This document shows, in pieces, positions 44,793 through 57,268 of a stretch of 64,000 nt of DNA. How positions within the stretch are numbered: the first letter of the stretch is position 1; the number at the start of each line of letters is the position of its first letter. Both the position numbers and the translations under genes were made by a program. The stretch spans positions 1,240,001 to 1,304,000 of the forward strand of contig JAKFAO010000009.1 of assembly GCA_021527695.1 (NCBI GenBank), given 5' to 3'. The stretch is from Naematelia aurantialba (Eukaryota > Basidiomycota > Tremellomycetes > Tremellales > Naemateliaceae). Below the pieces are notes generated by a model that searched no databases, was not told where the DNA came from, and saw nothing but the letters and a program-made list of their open reading frames with translations.

Positions 44793-47700
44793 CTAATCCA
44801 GTTCCTTACCGACAAGCACGCAGACTGTTGGTCCCGGGCACAGAATCGTTCGGGACTTACCGTTCTGCAAAGGTTCACCATGCTTGTACCGCGCCGGACT
44901 GGGTTCCCGTCCAGGCGTCATATCGAACTTCCACCCTATATTCGGAGGCTGTAAGACGCTCATATCACCATCTGCATCCAGATCTTGCTCGTCCTCGTCG
45001 TGGCTTGGAGGATAGTCGGTTGAGATTGTAGACAAGGTAGAGTCACGACGTGGTTCTTGGATGTGTATGTGTTCTGGTGCGTCCAACATGGCCACTTCCC
45101 CAATGCGTCCAACAGCGTCGGGGTTACGGAGTAGATCGGGCTGATCTTGCATGTCTGGCTGGTCTAGCAGATCTGGCCGGTCCAGCAGGTCACGGTGGTC
45201 TGGCTGCTCTGGCAGGAGAGATTGATCGGCATGGTGTTCGTAGTACGAGTCAATTAGATTGGGTGCATCTCGCTGTGGGGTCGGACTGAGAATCCCCGTC
45301 AAGGACTCGGACCTGGACCCGTGGATACCGACAACGCCGCTGACGACGCCAACGCCAACACCAGTACCCATACCCGTGTCCGTACCATCGTTCCTAGTAT
45401 ACTGATGACGACGTCGCAAAGGAGAGGCGTAAGGATCAAAATCAACATCGCTGGGCGAGATCGAAGCTAGCGTCGTATTCGTGTGTGTACTGTCGTACTC
45501 TTCCAATTGCAGCCCGGCAGTACTACCAGGTGAATGTATCGACGCATAGTCCCTGTTCCGTCCATGCATTAGAGGAGGTGAGCGCGGTTGCTCGACTGCA
45601 AATGCAGCCGAGTTAGGAGCGTTGTCGTCCGAACTGGGTCCCGGCTGTGATGGTATGAAGATTGTGATCACCTGTGTCGCTTGCTGAGATGACGGTGGAG
45701 GTGATGCCACCTGAGCTGGCACCGTTTGAGATGTCGCTGGATGTGGTGTCGTGACGAGGGGCACTGCCTTCCTAGAGGCTGCTGTGAGAGACACCGCTCT
45801 CAGGGGTGTCATGGTTTGAGTGGCTGGCGCTGGACTGGAAGGAAGTGCCGATCGGTCGGGGTAAGGCGAGCTTGGAAGTCCCTTGCTTCGACCATCGGGT
45901 GGTGGGGGCAACAGCGCACCTCGTCTCTCCATCTTCTTGGCACCATTGGCGATGAGGATATCTGCGATGGTGTCAGCATGGACTCAGCTGAGTGATCTAG
46001 AACCATGGTCCCCAGACACGAAACCTACCCATCCATTTATCCTCTTCCTTCCTGAGGTTGCTGCCGTTACCCCTCGTATGGCCGGTTTTGTTGCCATTGC
46101 CATTGGCGTTATGCCTACCGGGAGAATCGCCATTACTGCCACTACTAAGGCCACTAGCACTGGCGATCTCATATTCGACCTCTTGCTCCGCCTGTCCCGC
46201 CCGCTTCCTGCCTATCCGTCCTGCTTCCTGCGCCCCATTTCTCTTTGTCGTTCGGCCGCCCTGGGTTCTGTCGCCTCTCAGTCCCTTGGAGAAGAAGTTC
46301 GCCTTGCCTTCAGAGATATTGGGATCGTCCGCACTCATTCGACTCAAACTCTGGCTGCGGGGAGGGATCCTGGAGTTACCGCTGTGGTCGCTGCGAACGT
46401 CGAATAGGCCGCTGGAATTGCGGATTGGTGCGTTCGATTGAGCATGTGACTGGGAGTCTGACGGTGCGTCCATAAAGTGCATGACCGTATGCTGCGCCTT
46501 CCCCAACGTGATGCGTTTCGTCTGCGTCCGACGCAGAAGCATCCGATCGAAATCGCTGTCCAGCCAGCCCCCTCCACCTGAGCCTAAGGTCCGGCGTAAC
46601 GACTCGTTGGGCTTTGTCGGCGGAGTCCTCTTGCGCCTAGGAGAGAAGAGGCTGCCAAGTGTCTTTTTCTGTTGGGGATTGGCGATGGCTAGTTGGTATT
46701 CCTGCATGCCATGAGCAGGTAACAATAATAAGAAGAGGTAGACTAGTGACGGCACGTCTGTGCTTGAGTATCCAAACGTCCGTATCTCCGAACTTCAAGC
46801 TTCAACTGCGTAAGAAAATCACACTCACCAATGGGACACGCTCTTCAAAGAGAAAGTACATTGTCGATGTGCGCGGGTCGGGATCAGAGAGAGGAGATAT
46901 CAACATTGAGGGGTCCGTGCGAGACGGTCGCGCTTTGTACTCTATCTGCGTCGTTGAATCAGCATCTCTATACGCTCCTGCAACTGGTCTGGGTCAAGGC
47001 ACTTCGAACTCCTATAGGGACACGAAGGGAAGAGGAGTAGTGCCAGGGACAAGTGCTCACAAGGGCCCAGTTCGCCTCTTTAAATGTCAATTCTTCCCTC
47101 TCCCCCCAGCCAGCACCAAGCACAAGATCCGCCCAAAAATCGACAAAAGCCTCCTCAAAATACACTCGTCCTTTATCATCCATGCCCGCCACAAGTGGTG
47201 CTACATCCCCTCCATCCACCCCCTCAAGATCTTGGATTTGTAGCCCAACTTTGAGGGAAGTATCAAACTCGAACGGCACGGCGTCTTTCTGCGACTTATG
47301 TAGTCTCTTGCGCAGGTCGTCGCGCGTTTCAGGCCAGTGGGTTATGGAGTCCGAAATTGGTTCGGCAAAGACCAGGGATGTGGCAAGGAGCGGGTCGGTG
47401 CGACTGAAACCACCGTTTGGGGACGCGAATTCGGTCCAGTCCATGGTCCGTCGTCGCTCGGCGATGGTCTGCCCAGCGATTAGCCCGTCCCGACACTGAG
47501 TCTGGCCAGATCATTGCCCACTCCGAAATGATCAACCAATCCCAATGACCATGCTCCCACTCCGGCACATCGAGCTTTGTGGGGTGCCTTGACGTTTCGC
47601 ATCTTGCCTGGGAAACAACTGGAAGGATAGGGGGAAGATGGAAGGGTAGGGGGAAGATGGAGAGGAGGAGAGAGGTGGGGGAAGGAGGTGAGAAGCTCAC

Positions 47701-49609
47701 CATCTTGGCCGATTCAGTGAGATCAAACTCCAACCTCCCGTTCAAGTCGGTCGATCCTCTCAGTTCAGGCACATCAAATCCGCCCTGCTCAAACATACTC
47801 CACTCCTTCCCTGCCACACTACCCCACTTGGCTCCGTCCTCGTCTCCCCCCTCTCCATCTCGCGGCTTTCGGCCCTCTTTCTCCCGCCGTCCACTGCCCG
47901 GCCGCTCCGCTGTGCCGTATGTTGTCATTGCCACTCCACGCCCTGAGTGGCCAAATGAGCTAGCAGGTAATGGTAGTGTCTCTGGTACCACCATCCTCCG
48001 TCTCCAAGCGCTTGAGAAGATTGGCCGGCCCACCTCACCGCGTTTGTCCAGGATCACCCGGTCCCAAGCGTCCCATTGCGGGGTCCGGTTCCGATTCTCG
48101 TCCGGATTCTGGTCGTGCTTGTTCTGAGATTGATTCAGGTTGGCCATTTTGTGTTGATTAATCATTTCCTGTGCCCATAGTTCGGCAGTAACCACAAGGT
48201 CCCGTGAGTAGGCACGGACGATCCGACTCGCCCGTTCGCAGCGTACCACTCGGGCACCTTTGCGTGGCCCTCCTCGTGCCAGCTCTTCATCTCGCGCTAC
48301 CATCGTGGGATATCCTTTTACCCATGCCGCCAATCGGGTAGGAAGATCGGTGATGCCTAGTCCGTCGCGGCGGCCGCTCGATCGAATGTAAGCCAACAAG
48401 AGGTGTTCTGTCGCGCTTGCTGCCCGGACGTATTGGCGGTGCGCAATGATCGCTGGCGAAGTGGCGGGAACATGGAATACTAGCGGAGCGAATAGCGATG
48501 CCAGGGTGTGCGGGGTCAGACCAGAGAGATGCGAATGCGCGGCAAAGCGAGAGAGGAGGTGGAAAAGCGGCGTCAGGAGCTTGTCATAGAGTTCTGCAGA
48601 GACCAATACCGATAGGTAAGGGTAGGCATCGGACCGATAATTCGCCGCTACGAGCCTGTGAGCGATTGGATCCAGCTTGGAGGTGAAGAGGCAGCGTGCA
48701 TTTTTCTCGGCCACGCCATTCCTCATATAGCTCCCATTCGATCATACCATGCAACACCTCACGCATTCCCTCTCGCGTACGTATGAGCCGAGCGAGTGCC
48801 CAGCGCAACAGCCATGCCAGCTCGTGTTCTTTCGCATACAGGATATCCTGCCTGAAAGCATTTGATCGTTGTGTTGATGGTTGCCTACGCCTATCAGCCT
48901 ACGCTTCGTGCGGATGTCCATGAGGGAACTTGCGTCAATGTGTCGAGATATGTCTGGATGAGGTGTTTCGTCCGAATCTGATTCAGCTCCAACGCTTGAC
49001 TCGAGAACAACATGGGCACCGGAAGACCTGAGTATCTCTCGTCAGTTCCCTGTTATAAGACACATGCAAAGGAAGGTGGATAACACAGACACCAGGTAGC
49101 AGGCGAATGCGGAACTCACCTCGCCGCATGAGCTCGTCACCGACATCGTGAAGCAAGTCGCTGACATCTTCTACCCCTAGGGTCACTCTCGCACCTATAC
49201 CACCTAGAAAGCCGTATGATGGCGGTACAGATCCCTCTTCACCGCTCGAGATCAAGTCGGCACGGCGAGGTGGAATTCGCGTGGGAGCGAACGAGTACTT
49301 TGGTGGTAAAATCAGTGTTGCTTGTTGTGGGCTGTTTGGAGAGTACGGGGGAGTCAGTAGATGAGCAGTCTGAGATAATGCTGGTCTAGCGTTGAGTTAG
49401 TACTGTCAGATCACGACCGACCGACAGAGAACGTACTTGGACAATGGAGGTGGCGGCGCGAGATCCCCAAATTCTCCTACCCTACTTGGACTCTCGGCAG
49501 GCGGCGTACCTCGCTGTTCTGGAGTGAGTGGACCTGATACCGATCGGGAAGATTTGGGGTGTTTGCCTCTCTTGGCGGACGGCGACGTGAAGGAGAATAT
49601 AGACGGCAT
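44793..49609 (-). CDS. MSB1/Mug8-like RhoGAP-fold morphogenesis protein
   Basis: This is a large multi-exon protein (well over 1,200 residues) from MPSIFSFTSPSAKRGKHPK at 49609 to a stop at 44793. The N-terminal part has a proline-rich leader, VSDLLHDVGDELMRRG, then LPVPMLFSSQALELNQIRTK. The helical domain follows: ELAWLLRWALARLIRTREG; YPYLSVLVSAELYDKLLTPL, then LTPHTLASLFAPLVFHV. This resembles the RhoGAP-like DUF1708 domain of Msb1/Mug8, which links Rho/Cdc42 signalling to bud growth. Intron 47496-47700 joins LTESAKM to CRDGLIAGQTIAERRR. The C-terminal half is disordered, Ser/Pro/Gln-rich, and holds a repeated D-LLDQPD element. No canonical arginine-finger motif was noticed. Family assignment comes from pattern memory and has not been aligned. 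Confidence 0.72.
45126..45215 (-). repeat. Coding minisatellite (DLLDQPD-type) in MSB1-like gene
   Basis: In frame, the protein reads PDHRDLLDRPDLLDQPDM and then QDQPDLLRNPD: about five degenerate copies of a 5-7-residue unit. At DNA level it is a 15-18-bp repeat around CTGGTCTAGCAGATC. Confidence 0.8.
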
Positions 49610-50680
49610 GGTGTCATCTACCGTCCAAACTGCCCTTGCCGATGCCGCTGCTTCCGCCGTCGAATGTGAACAATGTAAGACGATAGAGTGACACAGCTGA
49701 GCGAGTGAGCTGAAGGCCGAAGGCGATGCCACTGGCAAGATCAACGCGTCTGAGAGACGAGTTGTCAAGGCAAGTCGAGCAGTCAAGTTAATATGTGTGG
49801 TATCAAAGGAGCCTCCGCGATCAATTTCCAGTCTACTCCCTCGACTCGTCCAGCACTGGTCGAGGATCGCCAGTCTTGCGTGTGGAGTTGTCGGACCAAT
49901 ACGAGTCGCACACACCAGGCTTAGCTTAGCGGGTGAAATTTTCCCGGTGTCGAGCTGGAAATGGACGCCAGGTAGGCGCCGCCAGCAGGCCGGTTTGATT
50001 GCAAGTCTACTGGGTCACGTCTGCGACGATGTCGTCTGTTGAGTAAGCTAAGGATCAATATGCTCTTCGCGCCTGTCTAGTAGAGTAAGTGATGTACAAG
50101 GCGAGTGGACATGGAAAGTAAAGACACTGGGATGCATGGGCCTGTTTCTGGAGAGGGACGATTCGGTCAAGGGGGGGGGGGGGGGGGCCAAGGGGGGGTG
50201 AGGTGTTTGATCGTGTGCCTGTGGGAGGTCAAAGCGGCTTGAACAGAATGTGTTTCAGCTGATATTTTTGTCCGCCGCCCGCATCCGGGCTCAAGGGGAT
50301 GACGGTTCCCAGATGGCCGAATAGTTCGGCGACGATAACCAGTTGTACAACGACATGTTGTCAACAATGAGAGCATGCTTGGACAACGAGGCAATGTCAA
50401 GTCAAGTCGGGTTGATGTCTAGACTTGCCCATTTGGGTAACTAACCTCTACCCCGCCACTGGTGTGTACTCCAAGCCTCGAGGCTGAATTAATCCTTTCT
50501 TGCTTGGATCTGTCGTTTCCTCCCTTGTGCTGTCTTTCACACGCCTCGTTCCGCTCCCCGGGGTTGAATGCTTCAGCACGAGCGCTCGGGAGACTTTGAC
50601 GAGCACGGATTGTGCCGACTGCACGGTGCCATCAGCCGAAGGCGACAACTGGGTCAGCGCTTTGGCGGTGCATGGCAAAC
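49610..50680. promoter_or_regulatory. 1.07-kb divergent intergenic, MSB1-like / DUF2985
   Basis: Both genes point outward, so both promoters are here. It contains an 18-G run at 50171-50188, followed by CCAA and a further G7 run. Small open frames show no family resemblance. Confidence 0.5.
50171..50188 (+). repeat. 18-G homopolymer
   Basis: Eighteen consecutive G residues lie in the divergent promoter, with a second G7 run just downstream. Confidence 0.95.
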
Positions 50681-53621
50681 ATGTCTTCGTATATCCCTTC
50701 TTTCCTCCGGGGGACGCCAGAATCTCCAGTCTTGCCTCTCACAGCGCAGGATTTGCCGCACCGACAACAATCACAGGAGCAGCCCCTCGAGCCACGCCCG
50801 CCCATTGCAAGCTCCTCCAAAACTCGTCGTGAAACCATCGCCGCTAGTCGTCCTACACTGCCCCTAGCAAACACCGGCTCATCACGCCGTTCTGCTGGGT
50901 TCCGTACCGCACTCTCACCTCGATCCGCTAGCGGAAGCGGAAGTGATAGCGACCGTAGCGACCCTCTCCCATCACCTCCGACCCCCATCTCACCGTCTCG
51001 CCGGAGAGCGCATACCGTCTCGGTGGTCTTTGCTGGCCGTCCTCGAGCGGGTTCGACGAGTCGGCAAAATGCGTCGGGTTCGGGTACAGAGAGGAAGGCG
51101 AGCATGCCGAGCATGAGTGAGGAAGAGCGAGCGACCGCGGAGGGACACTCGAGATTGAGCGGTGGTGTGCGGCTGGATCGGACGTTGTCGCCTGTGTCGT
51201 ATGATTTGGCGGAGGCTGATGGACGAGCGGATGGACTTCCCGACGAGGCGGTGGGGGTGCTGGACGTAGTGGATCCGGAAGTTTCGACGAGTGAGTACCG
51301 GAGAGTATCTGTGGTACGAGCGAGGGACAGGGCGAGAGAATGGAAGAGAGAGAGGTGTCGAGGACCAGCGGAGAAGGCAGGGAGCAGAGGGAAAGAAAGA
51401 AGGAAGAGAGGGAGAACGAGGAGCAAAACTGACGACGATGCAGTGAACCACTTGCAGAATGTCACAAACGGACTCATGGTCCCTCACTTTCCTCAACTAT
51501 GGTCCCGACGACCAGAGATCGTCATCCCTGAAACCCCATCAGACGACAGTCTCGCGTAGGTGTTTCTCTCCTGCCTGCCGGCTTTCCCGCTCACTCTGCT
51601 GACTCCTGTAGGCCGCTTACCGCAGCCACCCCCGGAACGGCGGGAATGACACCGTCGACCCGTCGTCGAGCCACCATCACTCGTCGACGAGCATCGACCG
51701 TCTCTCGCCTGTTCCCACCCACCTCGGCGGGCTACTGCATCCCGCCGTCTTCCTCACCCACCGTCTTCCCCAAGTCCGCTCCGGCCGCTCTCATGCCCTC
51801 TGCCGAGGAAGAGGTGGGCGAGGACGAGGGCAGAGAGAATGAAGACGAGGAAGGAGGTGCGGGAGAGGATGACGACTTGTTCGATGTGGTGGAGCATGAT
51901 GACGAGCTGGACAAGCACGTCCGGCGTGCACTGAAAGCGTCCAAGCGGACCAAATTGAAGAAGGTCGGAAAGGGCCTGTGGGCATTCGTCAAGACGCCCA
52001 TGGGGTTCATCACGGCTGTTTATGGGTTCTTGGTGGCGTTCTGGGGAGCAGGCATCGTGCTTTTCCTGTTGGGTTGGATCCCAACTAGCTCCAAATACAG
52101 ACAGGACGTCTGGGTCGGTGAGTCCGCTCGTTTCCTCCTGCCGGCTCCTCCTCCGCCGCCCATTTCTGGCGACGAGCTATTGCTGATGCTCTTGCAGAGA
52201 GATGCTCGCAGATCGAGAATGGCTTGTTCACTCTCACTGGAGTGGGTCTGATCCCTTGGCGAGTTATCGATACGTATCGTTAGTTGATCTGCTCTTTCCG
52301 CTCCCTACCTTCGGCATCGTGCTGACTTCAGCAGGCATGATCATCATCTGGCGATTACAGCACCGAACCTTTACCTTGCGGAAAGCGCAGGGGCTACCTC
52401 CGATCGAGGACTGCAACGACCTTCCTGATCCGAAGGAAGCCGCAGATTACGTCTCGGTAAGCTTGTCGGCGCAGTATATGTCACACGCGTGAGCTTACTC
52501 AAACGATATTTAGGTCTTGTCTGACAAGGAGCAAGCGCAGCTCCGGCACCAGCAAGAGGCATTTGCCAAGTCTCAAGTGGGTATTCTAGCTTGTCTTGCT
52601 CTCAACCGCATGGCTGTGCCATGTGCTGTGTGCTTGAGGTTGGAGATGGACACTGAACCGAACAGACATGGTACCGGCCACACGCTACAGACACACATAG
52701 GGCGTTCCCGATCACTTGGGCGTTGTGGAATACACTTCTCATGGATGGGAACAGCTTTTTCCAGTGCATCTTGTGGTGAGTCGAGTCTGTCCCGTGTTCC
52801 AGTCTCCCTGTCCCAGTGTACCCCAGCCTCCCATTTCAATTTCCCTCTTCCCTCTTCCACTTTCGCCCTTCCAGTCGGTTTCGTTATGCAACTCCCTTGC
52901 TCTAGTGATGTTATGTGCATGGCTGATGAGGACAGCGGATGTATGTGGGGCATGAGTGAGTTCTCGACGCCCTTTTTTTTGGCTCCAGCCCCAGCCCAAT
53001 GAGATCCTGATGAGACAGACTGGCACGAGCGACCGGCATGGACGACCGGGACCCTAATCCCGCTTTCATTCTTGTGCGGTATCGGGTACGTCAGCAGTCT
53101 GCCGTCTCCGCCGTGTGATACTGATCGGTCGAATCAGAGCTGGAGTACTCATCTGGCAAGGATCTGTGCGAACGAAGAAGAGCGCCAAAGTCGAGGACAC
53201 GCTGAGAGAGGCACTCGGTGTCCCATTGACGGCTACCCGATCGCAGAAGAGTACAGACGACAGTGTGACGTTGGCGGACCTTCAGCCGCGCGGAGGCCTG
53301 AAGACGGCGCCAGCGTCGCTGAGCGGCGGGGACAAGGGATGTACGCAGCGGAGAAAGTCGTCCGTCTCCTTCGTAGATCGGAGTAGGAAGGGCGAGGGCG
53401 ATAGACGCAAGGGTACAGGAGAGACTGCGAGCCATGGGCCGGAGGCTAATGGGAATGGGAATGAGAATGGGAGTGAGACTGAGAACGAGAATGAGAAGGG
53501 GAGTGTTACTGCAAGGGAGGGTGTGACGTCGCCTAGGGAGAAAGGCGCGACTCCGGTCGAGGGCGAGAGCGGGACGAGCGAGAGCTGGTCGAGTGCGCAG
53601 GACGACGAGAAGGAGGGCTGA
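50681..53621 (+). CDS. DUF2985-family integral membrane protein
   Basis: It starts MSSYIPSFLRGTPESPVL. A 370-residue Ser/Arg-rich, acidic N-terminal part is followed by the conserved membrane block: LWAFVKTPMGFITAVYGF, then LVAFWGAGIVLFLLGWIPTS, SSKYRQDVWV, ENGLFTLTGVGLIPWRVID, MIIIWRLQHRTF, LPDPKEAADYVSVLSDKEQ, and after splicing TWYRPHATDTHRAFPITWAL and DGNSFFQCILC. A further hydrophobic segment (LIPLSFLCGIGAGVLIWQG) follows. This is the DUF2985 pattern found widely in fungi, with about four to five membrane segments and no assigned biochemical role. The C-terminal 150 residues are low-complexity, including an Asn/Gly/Glu repeat (GNGNENGSETENENEKG). At least five introns are present. No neighbour suggests function. 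Confidence 0.83.
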
Positions 53622-54958
53622 TGGAGTGAGCGGTGGTTTCGGCGCAGGATGGAGGGCTTGAGGAGAGCTGTAATTTGGGCGAGTGTCCTGGACTAGAGGA
53701 GAGATATTTTGAGTGCTCGTCTTGCTGGGAGATGAGATGACTCAGTCGTTGTATTAGTCGGCAGGTAGCCAGTGGTCTACGTATACAGGTCGTGGCAATT
53801 ATCTATCGATGTAGCTTGTTGTGTTGTTGAGCAGTACGTTGCTTGTTCTGCATGCCGGGACGTTTATGCGTGAATAGGGGTAAACGCGCCTGGCCAGGAA
53901 GGGATTCCAAACAGGTGAGAAATGGCAGAGGCCATGCCAGGGACGGAGTAATGGTTGAGGTGATGGAACACTTTCCGGGCTGGGCGACGTTCCGTCATGT
54001 GATAAGCGTTACTTAGGCCTGGCTGCAGCGACTGGAGGTGAAGAGCCACAGGCGATGGGATACATGCCAGTGTGCATGCAAGTGTACATAGAGGTCGAAG
54101 ACAGGCCCCAGATGCGCAGACTAGTCAAGATAGCAGACGAAAAGGTCAAAAAAGTAAAAAGCGAGCGTTGCGCAGATATAAGGAGAGAGAAGCGAGATGA
54201 TTGCCGAGAAGTAGAGAGGGAAGTAGAGCCGAGTAGGGAAGTAGAGATGCCGACGAGCGGCCGAGCAGAAAGAAGAGACGAGAGCACGCGAGAGAAGCGA
54301 CCTGAACGACAGGTGACAGAAGGGAGAGACAGAGGGAAGACGTGGCGAAGAGGAGAGAAGGCAGAAGCAAAACACGATGTATCGGGACATTCAGCACCCC
54401 CTCGCCCACCACCCACGGCGACCGCAGGCCAGACGGGGGATTTCCTAATAGTCCCGAGACACGACTCCGTCCGTCTAGAGAGCGTCCTGAGCGGCTCGCG
54501 GCCACTGACCGACCACGTCACGCATGCGTGCGTGGGCGTGGGCGTTGGCGTCGACTGCGAGCTGCGGCAGAGGACGTACCATGCTTTTTGATGCAGTGTG
54601 AGTTGCGTTGCACGACGACTTGACCCAGGGGGGGAAGCGAAATTTGGGCAGAGGAATGCCACGTCAGTGGTGGGTGATACCTCTGCGAGTTTCTTTGAGC
54701 TTCGCCATCAAGCGCCACACACCAGGGGAAACCCTTATTCCACCCCCGTAAAAGTCCTTCATCCACCCCTGGGAGATGGTTTGATAAGGATCCTTCCGGG
54801 ATCACGTGACATGCATGTGAGATTGCTCCCGCGCATGTGGTAAGCACGTGGGAACCACGTGCGTGCCTGACACCTCTGAACTTTTCAACTCACTCTCATG
54901 TCCCAATCTCATTGTAAACGATCTGCGCTGTAGCATCTTAGCGTCGCCTTCAGACAGC
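53622..54958. promoter_or_regulatory. 1.3-kb intergenic with DBP3 promoter
   Basis: There is no supported gene. About 54160-54380 is purine-rich on the plus strand (repeated GAGAAG/AGTAGAG), which opens long but meaningless frames. Three CACGTG sites cluster at 54803, 54845 and 54856, about 100-155 bp before the DBP3 ATG. Confidence 0.5.
54803..54861. promoter_or_regulatory. Triple CACGTG (E-box) cluster upstream of DBP3
   Basis: Perfect palindromic CACGTG occurs at 54803-54808, 54845-54850 and 54856-54861, with an ATGCATGTGA between the first two. Such sites bind bHLH or Cbf1-type factors. Proximity to the DBP3 start suggests function, but this is inferred. Confidence 0.55.
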
Positions 54959-57268
54959 ATGTCCATCGATACCACATCACCGAGCGAGCCCAAATTGACC
55001 AAGGAGGAACGAAGACAGAAGAAAGAGGAAAAAAGGGCACGCAAAGCAGCCAAGGCTGCCAAAGCTGCTACAGCCGACACGGGTGCTGGATCTTCAGTGG
55101 CAGCTTCTCCCGTTGAGGTCGTGAAGAAGTCCAAGAAGGAGGGGAAGAAGCGTAAGAGAGAGGAGGATGGTTCTGCTGCTCCTGCAGTAGAGGATGAGGC
55201 GGAAGGCAAGAAGGATAAAAAGAACAAATCGGATAAAACGGAGAAGAAAGAGAAGGAGAAATCCGCGAACGAGGCTGCATCTGCAGCTCCAGAGGAGAAG
55301 CCGAACAAGAAGAAGTCGACGCCCACCGACTCGGACGTAGCCCCACCCAGTACACTTGCGGCCGGCCCTGCCCCCATATCGAAATCTACAACATTTACAG
55401 CCGAACACGACGCATACCTGAGCTCCAATGCGATCACACTCCAGCCGCACCTCTACCCCCCTTACTTGTCAATCTCGTCTCTCCCGGTCAACCCAAGTAT
55501 CCACACCTTCCTCTCAAAATACACTAAACCCACGCCTATCCAGGCTTGTTCGTGGCCGGCCCTGCTCGCCGGGCGAGACGTGGTAGGTATCGCAGAGACC
55601 GGGTCAGGCAAGACCCTCGCGTTCGGTGTTCCTGGGTCGAATCTCCTCTCAAGCTTGTCAGGAGGGAACAAGAAGAAAGCGACAATCGGGATGCTTGTGC
55701 TTGCACCTACTCGAGAACTCGCTCAGCAGAGTCACGATACGCTCGTAGCCCTGGGGAAGGAGTTGGGCATCCACAGTGTGTGCTTGTTTGGCGGCGTGGG
55801 AAAAGACGAGCAATACAAGAGTTTAAAGGACTCGAGGGTCAAGATCGTTGTAGGAACTCCCGGCAGGACGCTGGATCTAGCCGACGCAGGCGATCTGGAC
55901 CTATCTACGTGAGTCCCATGCGACCAATAAGTGTGTCATCACTGAGTCCAGCAGTGTCAAATACCTTGTTCTCGATGAAGCCGATCGTATGCTGGACCAG
56001 GGTTTCGAGAATGACATTCGTCGGATCATCGCTCACTGTCCTGGCAAGGACGCTGGAAGGCAGACTGTCATGTGTGAGTCGACGGCTCTAGCCTCCACGG
56101 TCTGTTTCTCTCGATCCTCAACGTCCTTTCTGTTGTCCTCCTTTCCTTCTTTCCTCCGCCCTGGTTCTTTCTGCTTCTCTTTCTTCTCCCGCCATTTTCA
56201 CCCTTTTTAATTATTAAAAGGTCATATATTGACCCTTCCAGTCTCGGCAACTTGGCCTGAGTCCGTTAGACGACTGGCAAGCACATTCCTCAACAACCCC
56301 GTTCGGATAACCGTCGGATCCGACGAGCTTAACGCAAATAAACGGATAGAGCAGATTGTAGAGGTCCTTGATGACTCGCGTCAAAAAGAGTGAGTACCGT
56401 CCCCTCTCAGTTGCATTCTGGACCACCCTGATCCCTCTAGCGCACGTTTGACGCACCACCTGAAAACACATCTCAAAGCGCACCCTTCTTCATCCGCAGC
56501 GCCGACGCGTATCTTGGTGTTTGCGCTGTACAAGAAGGAAGCACAGCGGATCGAGGCGACTCTTCGTCGTCAATTCAGCGTTGCAGGTCTGCATGGTGAT
56601 CTGGACCAAGCAAGCCGGTTCAAGGCGCTCGATAAATTTAAGAAGGGCGAGGTCAACGTCCTGGTTGCTACCGATGTGGCGGCGAGGGGTCTTGATATTC
56701 CAGATGTTGGCCTGGTAGTCAACGTCACCTTCCCTCTGACAACGGGTACGTTATGAGTTGAAGCATGGCCATTGGGACTGATACGATTGCTTGCAGAGGA
56801 CTTTGTGCACCGATGTGGTCGGACAGGACGAGCTGGGAAGACTGGCAAAGCCGTCACGTTCTTCACGGGGGAAAACCACGAGCGGTCACTTGCCGGAGAG
56901 TTTATGCGGGTACTGCGCGACGCAGGAGCCGAGGTACGTTGCGTGGCCTTTACCGGCATCCTCATCTCGCATTCAGCCCTTATCTGGCTGTCAAGCCTCT
57001 TGCTTCATCGCCGTTTGCCGACCTGTCAACGGTTCAGACATCGAAACTGTCTTGTTCAGGAATTCGTGGCGTTTGCTGACGTTGTCAACTTCAGATCCCG
57101 AAGGAGATGGATCGATTCCCGACTACCATCAAGAAGAAAGGTACGCTGCATGATGAGACACGAACGACGGCGTTCTGAGCGCTGACGCAAGCAGAACATG
57201 GCAGTTACGGCGCGTTCTACAAGGACACGACGAATGCTCCCGCTCCTACCAAGATCACTTTTGACTAG
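54959..57268 (+). CDS. DBP3: DEAD-box RNA helicase, Dbp3-like
   Basis: The protein is about 610 residues starting [18 protein letters not shown], with a long Lys/Glu/Ala-rich extension typical of nucleolar helicases. All motifs are present: Q motif ([18 protein letters not shown]), I (AETGSGKT), Ia (APTRELAQQ), Ib (TPGRTLD), II ([12 protein letters not shown]), III (SATWP), IV ([11 protein letters not shown]), V ([15 protein letters not shown]), VI ([13 protein letters not shown]). The C-terminus [18 protein letters not shown] matches Dbp3, which acts in 27S pre-rRNA processing for 60S subunits. Intron 56074-56241 (168 nt) splits motif III and is strongly pyrimidine-rich. The last short exons end at 57268. 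The first in-frame ATG was taken as start. Confidence 0.93.

Noticed and set aside
54055..54591. 178-codon plus-strand frame before DBP3
   Set aside because: Arg/Glu-rich translation of a purine-rich tract. No family resemblance, no exon-like partner.
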